From the NCBI GenBank assembly GCA_944321445.1, contig CALULJ010000012.1:1-47978 (forward strand): 47,978 bases of DNA, read 5' to 3'. The stretch is from an uncultured Collinsella sp. GTDB taxonomy: Bacteria > Actinomycetota > Coriobacteriia > Coriobacteriales > Coriobacteriaceae. The position numbers were made by a program, and so were the translations under genes. Positions 27,468 to 35,332 of this stretch are shown piece by piece (positions within the stretch are counted from its first letter, which is position 1; every line of letters begins with the position of its first letter). The notes beneath the pieces are model-generated. The model had not been told where the DNA came from and searched no databases. It saw only the letters and a program-made list of their open reading frames with translations.

Positions 27468-28571
27468 ATGAGCGATACACCTAAGCACGTCACATATGAG
27501 GACGCCGGCGTCGACACCGCCGAGGGCGGCCGCGCGGTCGACGCAATCAAGCAGATGGTGGCCGAGACGAACCGTCCCGAGGTCATCGGCGGTATCGGCG
27601 GCTTCGGCGGCCTGTTCTCCGCCGCTGCGCTTAAGGACATGGAGGATCCCATCCTCATCTCCGGCACCGACGGCGTGGGCACCAAGCTCGTGCTCGCCCA
27701 GATTCTCGACCGCCACGAGACCGTGGGCCAGGACCTCGTTGCCATGTGCGTGAACGACATCCTCGCCTCCGGAGCCGAGCCCCTGTTCTTCCTCGATTAC
27801 ATCGCCATCGGTCACATCGAGGCCGAGCATATGGCCAAGATCGTGAAGGGCGTGGCCGACGGCTGCAAACTCTCCGGCTGCGCGCTCGTGGGCGGCGAGA
27901 TGGCCGAGCACCCCGGCGTCATGCGACCGGATGACTATGACCTGGCCGGCTTCGCCGTGGGCGTCGTCGACCGTCCCAAGATGCTCGACCCGGCAAACGT
28001 CCGCCCTGGCGACGTCATCTTGGGCCTGCCCTCCACCGGCGTGCACTCCAACGGCTACTCGCTCGTGCGTAAGGTCATCGGCGTCGACGGCGTCGTGCCC
28101 GGCACTCCTGAGGCCGCGGCCAAGAAGGCTGAGCTCGAGAGCATCGAGGTCGCGCCTGGCCTGAACCTTGCCGACGCGCTGCTCGCGCCCACGCGCATCT
28201 ACGTGAAGCCCATCCTTGAGCTGCTGCGTTCCGGCGCGCCCGTGCACGCGCTCGCCCACATCACGGGCGGCGGCATCACCGAGAACCTCAACCGCGCGCT
28301 GGCCTCCGACGTCGACGCCGTGGTGGATCGCCGTGGCAGCGAGATGGGCTGGGACGTTCCGCCTGTCATCACCTACATCGCCAATCAGGCCGAGCTCGCC
28401 CCCAACGAGGCCTGCAAGACCTTCAACATGGGCGTGGGCCTGTGCATCATCTGCGCGCCCGAGGACGAGGCTGCCGTCACGCAGAAGCTCGTCGAGCTCG
28501 GCGAGAAGCCGTTCCGCGTGGGCACCTGCGTCGCCGGCTCTGGCAAGGTGGTGTACTCCGATGAGCAGTAG
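27468..28571 (+). CDS. purM: Phosphoribosylformylglycinamidine cyclo-ligase (AIR synthetase)
   Basis: Closes the imidazole ring to make AIR using ATP. 367 residues, slightly above the usual ~345. Motifs include YEDAGVDTAEGGRAVDAIK, IGGFGGLF, ISGTDGVGTKLVLAQ, VAMCVNDILASGAEPLFFLDYIA, GGEMAEHPGVM, GLPSTGVHSNGYSLVRK, THIYVKP-like TRIYVKP and HITGGGITENL, all classic PurM. ATG 27468 is preferred because GAAAGG lies six bases before it; an in-frame ATG two codons earlier exists. The ribosome site lies in a 12-base palindrome CCTTTCGAAAGG (27450-27461), which could partly mask it. The last 11 bases overlap purN. Confidence 0.97.
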   Translation: MSDTPKHVTYEDAGVDTAEGGRAVDAIKQMVAETNRPEVIGGIGGFGGLFSAAALKDMEDPILISGTDGVGTKLVLAQILDRHETVGQDLVAMCVNDILASGAEPLFFLDYIAIGHIEAEHMAKIVKGVADGCKLSGCALVGGEMAEHPGVMRPDDYDLAGFAVGVVDRPKMLDPANVRPGDVILGLPSTGVHSNGYSLVRKVIGVDGVVPGTPEAAAKKAELESIEVAPGLNLADALLAPTRIYVKPILELLRSGAPVHALAHITGGGITENLNRALASDVDAVVDRRGSEMGWDVPPVITYIANQAELAPNEACKTFNMGVGLCIICAPEDEAAVTQKLVELGEKPFRVGTCVAGSGKVVYSDEQ

Positions 28572-29391
28572 CGATGAGTACCGTCGTTTGGTCGAGGAGG
28601 CGGGGCTGTCGCCCGAGGCGCTGCCGAGCGACGCGTTTTTCACCGCGAACGTTGACGGCGAGCTTGCCCGCGCGGCGGCTCAGGCGGCTGATCGCGCTGC
28701 TGCCGCGGAGGAGCTCGACATCCCTGCCAGCAACGACATCCAGGCCGCGCGCGCCGCTGCGCGAGCGGCAGGCGAGGAGCTCGAGCCACTGAAGATCGGC
28801 GTGCTCATCTCCGGTTCCGGTACCAACCTGCAGGCGCTCATCGACCGCATCGCCGACGGCTCGCTCAACGCCACGATCGAGCTCGTCGTGTCGAGCCGCC
28901 CGTCCGCGAAGGGCTTGCAGCGCGCCGAGCGCGCGGGTATCCAGACCCTCACGCTTTCCAAAGAGATCTACGCCGACCCCATCGCGGCCGACGAGGTCAT
29001 CGCGCACGAGCTCATGGCGCACGGCGTCGAGTACGTCATCATGGCCGGCTACATGCGCATGGTCCGCGACCCGCTGCTGGCAACGTTCCCCGACCGCATC
29101 GTCAACCTGCATCCGGCGCTGCTGCCGAGCTTTCCGGGTGCACATGCCATCGACGACGCGTATGAGCGCGGCGTCAAGGTCACAGGCGTGACCGTCCACT
29201 TCGCCAACGCGGCCTACGACGCCGGCCCCATCATCGCCCAGCGTGCGCTGCCGGTGGAGGAGGGCTGGGACGTCGATACCCTCGAGGCCCACATCCACGA
29301 GATCGAGCACGAGCTGTACCCGTATGTGGTCCAGCTGCTCGCCGACGGCCGCATCCACGTGCGCGACGACCTCACCGTCGCCATATCCTAA
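28561..29391 (+). CDS. purN: Phosphoribosylglycinamide formyltransferase with N-terminal extension
   Basis: Transfers formyl from 10-formyl-tetrahydrofolate to GAR in purine synthesis. 276 residues from the ATG at 28561, which overlaps the purM end and has AAGGTGG upstream. The PurN core starts at about residue 78 (LKIGVLISGSGTNLQALID). It continues with IVVSSRPSA-like VVSSRPSAKGLQRAERAGI, MAGYMRMV, and the catalytic Asn-His pair in NLHPALLPSFPG and Asp in AAYDAGPIIAQ. The ~77-residue N-terminal extension is acidic and Ala-rich (AAAQAADRAAAAEELDIPAS) and is not part of the usual ~200-residue enzyme. No alternative start close to the core was seen, so the extension is probably translated. Confidence 0.95.
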   Translation: MSSSDEYRRLVEEAGLSPEALPSDAFFTANVDGELARAAAQAADRAAAAEELDIPASNDIQAARAAARAAGEELEPLKIGVLISGSGTNLQALIDRIADGSLNATIELVVSSRPSAKGLQRAERAGIQTLTLSKEIYADPIAADEVIAHELMAHGVEYVIMAGYMRMVRDPLLATFPDRIVNLHPALLPSFPGAHAIDDAYERGVKVTGVTVHFANAAYDAGPIIAQRALPVEEGWDVDTLEAHIHEIEHELYPYVVQLLADGRIHVRDDLTVAIS

Positions 29392-29400
29392 AGAGGCCAC

Positions 29401-29463
29401 CCTGTCCCCATTGGGGACGGGGGTCCCAGGGGACACTTTGTCCTCTCCTGGGACAGGCCTGCC
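29401..29463. repeat. Third copy of the GGGGACGGGGGT...GGGACAGGCCT repeat
   Basis: 29411-29460 matches 15031-15080 at roughly four of five positions (TTGGGGACGGGGGTCCCA, AGGGGACACTTTGTC, TGGGACAGGCCT). Internal complementarity (CCTGTCCCC with GGGGAC; TGGGAC) suggests a hairpin. It lies directly after the purN stop, before the terminator. Confidence 0.7.
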
Positions 29464-29474
29464 GCCAATCAATA

Positions 29475-29522
29475 GCGACCTGCCCACCATTTGGTTTCGC
29501 CAAAGGGGGGCAGGTCGCTTTT
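29475..29522 (+). terminator. Rho-independent terminator after purN
   Basis: GCGACCTGCCC (29475-29485) pairs with GGGCAGGTCGC (29508-29518). Partial inner pairing (CATTTGG with CCAAAGG) is seen and TTTT follows. The rest of the 310-base gap up to prmC holds a repeat copy upstream and a -10-like TATAGA at 29658-29663. Confidence 0.88.
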
Positions 29523-29701
29523 GGTTTTGGCTCCGGCGGGCTTGTCGGGTATCGGTTGGAACCTTCGGGAAATCCGACAAGAATTCACCCTAAAACTCAA
29601 ATCTGCACCTGCTTACGGCTCATTTTCCCATTGCGGCCCTCGGCGCGAAGCGCGTGCTATAGAATCGCTGGCAACGGAAGCGGTGGTGAAAGGAGCGCGA
29701 C

Positions 29702-30829
29702 ATGGACGTGTGGACCGTCAAGCGATGCCTCGATTGGACGAACGAATATCTCGAGAGCAAGGGCGACGAGAACCCGCGCCTTTCTGCCCAGTGGCTCCTC
29801 ACCTCCGCAACCGGGCTGGCGCGCATCGAGCTGTACACGAACGCCGACCGCCCGCTGTCGCCCGACGAGCTCGACGCCATGCACCGTATGGTCATCCGCC
29901 GCGCCAAAGGCGAGCCGCTCCAATACATCGTGGGTGAAACCTCCTTCCGCACCATCGACATCATCTGCGAGCCCGGTGTGCTCATCCCGCGCCCGGAAAC
30001 CGAGATGCTCGTCGAGGAGGTGCTCACCTATCTGGACCGTGAGGTGTTCGAGGAAGACGGCGAGGCCCCCCGCCGCACGAAGGCCGCACTGCCCTGGAAC
30101 GCCCAGGTCGAGGCCATGCGCCAGGCGGAAGAGGAGAAGCAGCGCGAGCAGGAGCAAGAGGCAAAAGAGCAGGCGGCGGAAGAGCTCGAGGCCTCCGACG
30201 AGCAGCCGGAGCCCGAGCAAGAGCCCGAGCCCGAATCAGCCCCGCGCAAGCCCCGCGCGGCGCGCATCCTCGAGGTCGGCTGCGGCACGGGCTGCATCAC
30301 GCTGTCGTTTGCCGCGGAGCGCGCGGGGCGCGTGACCTGCGTGGCGACCGACATTAACCCCCAGGCGGTCGCGCTCGCGTGCCGCAACCGCGACGCGCTG
30401 GGCATCGCGCCCGAGGTCGCGGATTTCCGCGAGGGCAATCTGGTTTCCCCGCTCGATCGCGAAACGGAATGGGGTACGTTTGACGTGCTTGTTTCCAACC
30501 CGCCCTACATTCCCACCTCCGTGCTTGCCGAAGAGGTTCCGGCGGAAGTCAAGGAGTTCGAGCCGCACCTGGCGCTCGACGGCGGCGCCGACGGTCTCGA
30601 CATCTTCCGCCGTCTGGTTAACGCAGCGCCCAGCATGCTCAAGCCGGGCGGCCTGTTCGCCTGCGAGCTGCACGAGACCACGCTCGACGCCGCTGCGGAA
30701 ATCTGCCGACGAGCGGGCTTTGAGCGGGTGCGCATCGCGCGCGACCTCGCGGGCAGGCCGCGCTTCGTCCTCGCATGCGTCCCCGAACCCGTCGTCCAAT
30801 CCGCTCGGGAGCGTTTCGCCCGCCGCTAA
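29702..30829 (+). CDS. prmC: Release factor glutamine methyltransferase with acidic insertion
   Basis: Methylates the GGQ glutamine of peptide-chain release factors with S-adenosylmethionine. 375 residues against the usual ~280. ATG 29702 follows GAAAGGAG. An N-terminal helical domain (RRAKGEPLQYIVGETSFRT, PGVLIPRPETEMLVEE) precedes the SAM domain (ILEVGCGTGCITLSFA at ~188; catalytic NPPY at 266-269 in VSNPPYIP; FEPHLALDGGADGLDIFRRL). Between them, about residues 115-183, is a Glu/Gln-rich, probably coiled insertion (QAEEEKQREQEQEAKEQAAE, then EPEQEPEPE), replacing what is normally a ~10-residue link. prfA, the common partner, is not adjacent. A -10-like TATAGA lies at 29658-29663. Confidence 0.94.
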   Translation: MDVWTVKRCLDWTNEYLESKGDENPRLSAQWLLTSATGLARIELYTNADRPLSPDELDAMHRMVIRRAKGEPLQYIVGETSFRTIDIICEPGVLIPRPETEMLVEEVLTYLDREVFEEDGEAPRRTKAALPWNAQVEAMRQAEEEKQREQEQEAKEQAAEELEASDEQPEPEQEPEPESAPRKPRAARILEVGCGTGCITLSFAAERAGRVTCVATDINPQAVALACRNRDALGIAPEVADFREGNLVSPLDRETEWGTFDVLVSNPPYIPTSVLAEEVPAEVKEFEPHLALDGGADGLDIFRRLVNAAPSMLKPGGLFACELHETTLDAAAEICRRAGFERVRIARDLAGRPRFVLACVPEPVVQSARERFARR

Positions 30830-30975
30830 CGGCATCCCGCCGCAAAGAAATCGACCTCCACGCCGCGCACACACAACGTCCCCTCGGCCGGCCCCTCGCC
30901 GATTTGTATTTCCCGTTTGGCAACTAGGTTGAGTCTACCGGCTCCATGTGTGCCGCACGCGTGAGACAATGCAGC

Positions 30976-30996
30976 GAACCGTATTGCGTACGGTTC
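30976..30996. repeat. Small inverted repeat upstream of the Sua5/YrdC gene
   Basis: GAACCGTA (30976-30983) and TACGGTTC (30989-30996) with a 5-base loop. It could be an operator or a weak transcription-end structure for prmC; no T-run. Confidence 0.45.
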
Positions 30997-31113
30997 GGGA
31001 AACGCCGTAGAACCCATTGCGCATCCCGGCACATCGGCCGGCCATGTACGCATGCCTTCGCAAGCGCTTCCCTCGGTAAAACGTTTCTTCACGGCGGAAG
31101 GAGAGGAAGTCGC

Positions 31114-31797
31114 ATGCAGCGAATCTATCGAGTGGCGCCGGATGCCCATCCGCATCCTCTGGCGATTCGCGATGCAGCGACTGTGCTCCAGGCGGGCGGG
31201 CTCGCCCTCGTCCCAACCGAGACCGTGTACGGCGTGGGCGTCTCCGTCGCAGCGTACGCTGGCTCGCAGGACATGCCGGACGAGACCACCGGCTACGCGC
31301 GCATCTTCTCGCTCAAGCAGCGCGATGTGCGCCAAACCGTGCCCTGGCTCGTCGCTGGGGTGGACGCGCTTGACCGCTTTGGCGTCGACGTCCCGCCCCA
31401 AACCTACCGCCTCGCCCAGGCGTTTTGGCCGGGCGCCCTCACGCTCATCGTGAAGGCCGCCCCGTGCGTCCCCGCGTTCATGCAGGCAGATGACGGTACC
31501 GTCGCCCTGCGCGCGTCGGCGTCCCCGGTCATCCAAGCGCTGATCCGCGTCTGCGCCTCGCCTCTTGCCGTCACGAGCGCCAACACGCATGGCATGCCCG
31601 CGCCGGTATCGTTCGACGACGTCGAGCCGCGCATCCTTGCCGGCGTCGACGCTGCCATCGATGCCGGAACCACGCCGTGCCGTGATGCGTCGACCATCAT
31701 CTCGACGCTCGACGGTACGTGCCGCATCATCCGCCAAGGCGCGCTTTCCGCCGAGCGCATCCAGTCCGCGCTCTCATCGTCTTCCGCCCTCGATTAA
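31114..31797 (+). CDS. Sua5/YrdC/TsaC-family threonylcarbamoyl-AMP synthase
   Basis: Makes threonylcarbamoyl-adenylate for the t6A37 modification of tRNAs that read ANN codons. 227 residues; ATG 31114 has AAGGAGAGG upstream. YrdC-fold motifs are AATVLQAGGLALVPTETVYGVG, IFSLKQRDVRQTVPWLV (in place of the usual KxRP..PL), FWPGALTLIVKA, VALRASASPVIQALI, LAVTSANTHGMPAP and STIISTLDGTCRIIRQGALS. The KRP segment departs from consensus (KQRDVRQT). The protein stops after the YrdC domain, so it lacks the Sua5 C-terminal domain and is TsaC-like. glpK follows after 11 bases, so they may be co-transcribed. Confidence 0.9.
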   Translation: MQRIYRVAPDAHPHPLAIRDAATVLQAGGLALVPTETVYGVGVSVAAYAGSQDMPDETTGYARIFSLKQRDVRQTVPWLVAGVDALDRFGVDVPPQTYRLAQAFWPGALTLIVKAAPCVPAFMQADDGTVALRASASPVIQALIRVCASPLAVTSANTHGMPAPVSFDDVEPRILAGVDAAIDAGTTPCRDASTIISTLDGTCRIIRQGALSAERIQSALSSSSALD

Positions 31798-31808
31798 GGG
31801 GAAATCCC

Positions 31809-33356
31809 ATGGCCTACAGCCTCACCGACCTCGGTTTTGTCGATCACGTCAACAACACCATCCCCGGCAGCAGCTACATCATGGCGCTCGACTCCGGCAC
31901 CACCTCGGTGCGCGCGATCATCGTCGACGAGTACGACTGCATCGTCGCCCAGGCGTCCAAGCCCATCCACACCATGTATCCGCAGCCCGGCTGGGTCGAG
32001 CAGGATCCCACCGAGATCCTCGCGTCCCAAATCGCCGTGATGGCAGAGGTCCAGTTCAAAAGCGGCATCCACTCCGACCGCATCGCCGCGCTCGGTCTTT
32101 CCAACCAGCGCGAGACCTGCGTGGTGTGGGATCGCGACAGCGGCCAGCCCATCTACAACGCCATCGGCTGGCAGTGCCGCCGCACGGCCCCCATCGTCGA
32201 CGAGCTCATCGCCGCCGGCTACGAGGATGTCATTCGCCAAAAGACCGGGCTTAAGCTCGACCCGTACTTCTCCGGCACCAAGATTAAGTGGATTTTGGAC
32301 AACGTGAGCGGCGCGCGCGAGGCGGCGGAGGCCGGCGAGCTCATGTTCGGCACCATCGACACCTGGCTCATCTACAACCTTACCAACGGTCTGGTTTACG
32401 CCACGGACATGACCAACGCCAGCCGCACCATGCTCTACAACATCCATACGCTGGAGTGGGACGACGAGCTGCTCGATATCCTAGGCATCCCGCGCTCCAT
32501 GCTGCCCGAGGTCAAGTGGAGTTCGGACGACTACGGCCACGTATCGAGCGAGGTCATGACCCACACGCCACCGATCACGGGCGTTGCCGGCGACCAGCAG
32601 GCGTCGTTCTTCGGCCACTGCTGCTTCAACAAGGGCGACACCAAGAACACCTACGGCACCGGCTGCTTTTTGCTCATGAACACGGGTGACGAGGTCGTGC
32701 ATTCCAACAACGGCCTCATCTCGACCATCGGCATCGCCGAGGGCGGCAAGGTCTCCTACTCGCTCGAGGGCTCCATCTTCCACGCGGGCTCCGTTATCCA
32801 GTGGCTGCGCGACAAGCTGGGCATCATCAAGCATGCGGCAGATACTGCCGCCATCGCGCAGTCGGTGGAGGGAAACGACGACTGCTATCTGGTGCCCGCC
32901 TTCAGCGGCCTGGGCGCCCCTTGGTGGGATCCCATGGCGCGCGGCCTCATCACCGGCCTCACCGCCGCATCCGATCGCGCCACGCTTGTGCGCGCGGCGT
33001 GCGAGTCCATGGCCTACCAGAGCTACGACGTGCTGCGCTCCATGGAGGCGGACGCCGGCATGAAGCTCGCCGAGCTTTCGGTCGACGGCGCCGCCTCGCG
33101 CAACGACTTCATCATGCAGTTCCAGGCGAATCTGCTGGGCATCCCCGTCGTGCAAACGGAGGCCGTCGAGACCACGGCCCTCGGCGCGGCGTACCTGGCG
33201 GGCCTCGCGGTGGGGTATTGGGAGGACCGCGATGAGCTTCAGGCCGACCACGCGCTGGGTAAGCGGTTCATGCCGGCGGGGGAGGAGCGCGAGATCGCGC
33301 ACTGCCTGTCCGGTTGGCACGATGCCGTGGCGCGTACCCGAACCGTGATACAGTGA
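31809..33356 (+). CDS. glpK: Glycerol kinase
   Basis: Phosphorylates glycerol to sn-glycerol 3-phosphate with ATP. 515 residues; ATG 31809 with AAGGGGAAA upstream, just after the previous stop. FGGY-kinase motifs are IMALDSGTTSVRAIIVDE, QPGWVEQDPTEI, ALGLSNQRETCVVWDRDSGQPIYNAIGWQCRRT, DPYFSGTKIKWILDN, DTWLIYNLTNG, TDMTNASRTMLYNI, GVAGDQQASFFGHCCFNKGDTKNTYGTGCFLLMNTG and ETTALGAAYLAGLAVGYW. The N-terminus carries ~20 extra residues (MAYSLTDLGFVDHVNNTIPG) before the usual start. No glpF or glpD/glpO neighbour is present. Confidence 0.96.
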   Translation: MAYSLTDLGFVDHVNNTIPGSSYIMALDSGTTSVRAIIVDEYDCIVAQASKPIHTMYPQPGWVEQDPTEILASQIAVMAEVQFKSGIHSDRIAALGLSNQRETCVVWDRDSGQPIYNAIGWQCRRTAPIVDELIAAGYEDVIRQKTGLKLDPYFSGTKIKWILDNVSGAREAAEAGELMFGTIDTWLIYNLTNGLVYATDMTNASRTMLYNIHTLEWDDELLDILGIPRSMLPEVKWSSDDYGHVSSEVMTHTPPITGVAGDQQASFFGHCCFNKGDTKNTYGTGCFLLMNTGDEVVHSNNGLISTIGIAEGGKVSYSLEGSIFHAGSVIQWLRDKLGIIKHAADTAAIAQSVEGNDDCYLVPAFSGLGAPWWDPMARGLITGLTAASDRATLVRAACESMAYQSYDVLRSMEADAGMKLAELSVDGAASRNDFIMQFQANLLGIPVVQTEAVETTALGAAYLAGLAVGYWEDRDELQADHALGKRFMPAGEEREIAHCLSGWHDAVARTRTVIQ

Positions 33357-33399
33357 GATGGGGAGCACAGCACCCAGTTTTTTAGAGAAGGGAATTGTC

Positions 33400-33837
33400 A
33401 TGCGTGTAGCCATCGCCTCCGATCACGCCGGTTTCGAGCAGAAGCAGCAGCTCGTCGACTTTCTTGCGCAGGACCTCAAGCTCGACGTGATGGACCTCGG
33501 CCCCGATACGGACGACCGCGTTGACTATCCCGATTACGCCGCGCTGGTTGCGCGCGCCGTCGCCGACGGCTCCGTCGACCGCGGCGTCCTTGTGTGCGGC
33601 ACCGGCATCGGCATGGCGCTTGCAGCCGACAAGGTCGCCGGCGTGCGCGCCTCCTCCATCACGACGCCCGACTTCGCCGACCTCTTCCGCCGCCACAACG
33701 ATGGCAACGTCATCTGCCTTTCCGGCCGCTTCGTCGACTTGCAGGTGAACGAGGAGATCCTCAAGGTCTTCCTCACCACCGAATTCGAAGGCGGCCGCCA
33801 CGCCCAGCGCGTCGCCAAGATCATGGCCCTAGACTAG
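33400..33837 (+). CDS. rpiB: Ribose-5-phosphate isomerase B
   Basis: Interconverts ribose 5-phosphate and ribulose 5-phosphate, feeding PRPP synthesis. 145 residues, a typical length. RpiB/LacAB motifs are VAIASDHAGFEQKQ at the start, DDRVDYPDYA, GVLVCGTGIGMALAADKVAGVRAS with the catalytic Cys, and RRHNDGNVICLSGRFVD. ATG 33400 follows GAGAAGGGA. A perfect hairpin (33842-33869) and two further inverted repeats follow. The RpiB versus allose-6-phosphate or galactose-6-phosphate isomerase distinction rests on the overall pattern and the absence of sugar-operon neighbours. Confidence 0.93.
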   Translation: MRVAIASDHAGFEQKQQLVDFLAQDLKLDVMDLGPDTDDRVDYPDYAALVARAVADGSVDRGVLVCGTGIGMALAADKVAGVRASSITTPDFADLFRRHNDGNVICLSGRFVDLQVNEEILKVFLTTEFEGGRHAQRVAKIMALD

Positions 33838-33841
33838 GTTG

Positions 33842-33869
33842 GTTCCGCGGTTCTACCGAACCGCGGAAC
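33842..33869. repeat. Perfect 12-bp hairpin after rpiB
   Basis: GTTCCGCGGTTC (33842-33853) and its complement (33858-33869) with a 4-base loop TACC start four bases after the rpiB stop. No T-run, so its role as terminator is uncertain. Confidence 0.7.
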
Positions 33870-33882
33870 TGCTCGACGCTGC

Positions 33883-33981
33883 GCGGCCGCCTGGCGAGGC
33901 GATCTGGGTCTCAATCGTCGGGCATGGGCGGAAGCCCTATGCCCTCCTCTTTCGGCCCACCTCGCCTCGCCAGGCGGCCGC
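33883..33981. repeat. 20-bp perfect inverted repeat with 59-base loop
   Basis: Arms 33883-33902 and 33962-33981 (GCGGCCGCCTGGCGAGGCGA and complement) are perfect. It lies in the rpiB-upp gap (33838-34162), which is filled by three successive inverted repeats and contains no ORF of note. Confidence 0.85.
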
Positions 33982-34009
33982 TCGCTGACTGAGTGCTCCA
34001 CCTGCGGGT

Positions 34010-34075
34010 GGGAAAATGGGGACAGGCACTTATTTCCCACCGGTGGGAAATAAGTGCCTGTCCCCTTTTTCCCAA
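34010..34075. repeat. 66-bp palindrome, copy 2 (one mismatch)
   Basis: Halves 34010-34042 and 34043-34075 match the 27295-27360 palindrome, differing by one base in the left arm (AAAATGGGG for AAAAAGGGG). It lies upstream of upp and ends in CCCCTTTTTCCC on the plus strand. Confidence 0.92.
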
Positions 34076-34122
34076 CCAATGGGCGGTCCCCGTCTCCGCA
34101 AGGCTCGGCGCGGCAACGGCGC

Positions 34123-34128
34123 TACAAT
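34123..34128 (+). promoter_or_regulatory. -10-like TACAAT before upp
   Basis: TACAAT 34 bases before the upp start. The 66-bp palindrome ends 47 bases upstream of it, so any -35 box would lie between the two; none is convincing. Confidence 0.4.
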
Positions 34129-34162
34129 AGCCACCAGAGGTTCCCCGTGACTGGAGGTATTC

Positions 34163-34810
34163 ATGGCTGTTGCATTCGATGCGTCTCGCGTGACGGTGGT
34201 CGATCACCCGCTCGTGCAGCACAAGCTGTCCATCCTGCGCGATGAGCGCACGGGCACCACGCAGTTCCGCGACCTGGTGCGCGAGCTCGCCCGCTTCGAG
34301 GCGTACGAGGCCACGCGCGACCTGCCGCTGGAAGACGTCGAGATCACCACGCCCATCTGCACGACGACGGCCAAGCAGATCTCCGACCGCAAGCTCGCGG
34401 TCGTCCCCATCCTGCGCGCCGGCTTGGGCATGGTCGACGGCGTGCTCGACCTGATCCCCGCCGCTCGCGTGGGACACTTGGGCATGTACCGCGACGAGGT
34501 CACCCACGAACCCCACGAGTACTACGCCAAGCTCCCCGGCGATATCGCCGAGCGCACCTGCCTGGTCGTCGATCCCATGCTCGCCACGGGCGGCTCGGCG
34601 ACGGCGGCCCTGCAGTACCTGCGCGCGCAGGGCGCAACCGACGTCCGCTTCCTGTGCATCGTCGCCGCTCCCGAAGGCCTCGCGGCCGCGCTCGAGGCGG
34701 ATCCCGACGTGCACATCTACACCTGTTCCATCGACGAGGGCCTGAACGACGCCGCCTACATCGTGCCCGGCCTGGGCGACGCGGGCGACCGCATCTTCGG
34801 CACACTCTAG
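34163..34810 (+). CDS. upp: Uracil phosphoribosyltransferase
   Basis: Salvages uracil with PRPP to UMP. 215 residues, the normal length; ATG 34163 with TGGAGG about seven bases upstream. Motifs are [61 protein letters not shown], the PRPP loop [12 protein letters not shown], and the uracil-binding C-terminus [22 protein letters not shown]. It precedes the ATP synthase operon with a 190-base gap, so it is probably a separate unit. Confidence 0.97.
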   Translation: MAVAFDASRVTVVDHPLVQHKLSILRDERTGTTQFRDLVRELARFEAYEATRDLPLEDVEITTPICTTTAKQISDRKLAVVPILRAGLGMVDGVLDLIPAARVGHLGMYRDEVTHEPHEYYAKLPGDIAERTCLVVDPMLATGGSATAALQYLRAQGATDVRFLCIVAAPEGLAAALEADPDVHIYTCSIDEGLNDAAYIVPGLGDAGDRIFGTL

Positions 34811-34941
34811 CCTGCGCCCCGCCCTGCCCCACCCGCCGTGGGCAAGCCAACCTTGCTCCACGCCCGCTGTCCCGCGTACCAAATGTGTGCGTTCTATAGA
34901 ATGCCACCCCATCCCGCGCGCCTGCCGCGGCGTCAAGCCCC

Positions 34942-34947
34942 TACAAT
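34942..34947 (+). promoter_or_regulatory. -10-like TACAAT before the atp gene cluster
   Basis: TACAAT lies 54 bases before the small membrane-protein gene that opens the cluster. The -35 region (CTGCCG) is weak. Confidence 0.4.
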
Positions 34948-35000
34948 CGGGTCTCCACGCGTCCCGCGCCGCGCGAGCACCTCGTCCCAGGAGACACCGC

Positions 35001-35291
35001 ATGCCGCTCGCATCGTCCCATATCGTGCCGTTTATCGGCGGAATCGTGCTCTCCGTCGTCGGCTACGCGCCGCTTGCCGTCGCGTTGCACCTGGTGCGCA
35101 GCGGCCGTGTTACACCTCGTATGGGGTTGGGCGGGCTCGCCGTCGCCGTGTCGTTTGGCCTGCTCACCGTCATAGAGGGCATTGCCTGGCTGTTAATCCC
35201 TCAGTCTTTCCTTGCCCTCAGCATCGGTTTGGCGCTAGGATACGTGGTTGTGCTGTCGTATTTGGCATTCATTGCGCTCAGGTGGCACTGA
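35001..35291 (+). CDS. Small membrane protein at the AtpI position
   Basis: 96 residues with about three membrane helices (IVPFIGGIVLSVVGYAPLAVAL, MGLGGLAVAVSFGLLTVIEGIAWLLI, LALSIGLALGYVVVLSYLAFIAL). ATG 35001 follows CCAGGAG. It sits 41 bases upstream of atpB, exactly where many bacteria carry atpI, a poorly conserved helper for c-ring assembly. No sequence motif proves homology to AtpI, so this is a positional suggestion. It is probably the first gene of the ATP synthase transcript. Confidence 0.75.
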   Translation: MPLASSHIVPFIGGIVLSVVGYAPLAVALHLVRSGRVTPRMGLGGLAVAVSFGLLTVIEGIAWLLIPQSFLALSIGLALGYVVVLSYLAFIALRWH

Positions 35292-35332
35292 TACCAAAGC
35301 CATCCGCAATGGCCTGCGAGGAGGATTACACC

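Noticed and set aside
34811-35000. Search for a tRNA gene in the upp-atp gap and other gaps
   Set aside because: No cloverleaf with TTCRA and CCA-type ends was found by eye in any gap; absence is not proven without a covariance search.
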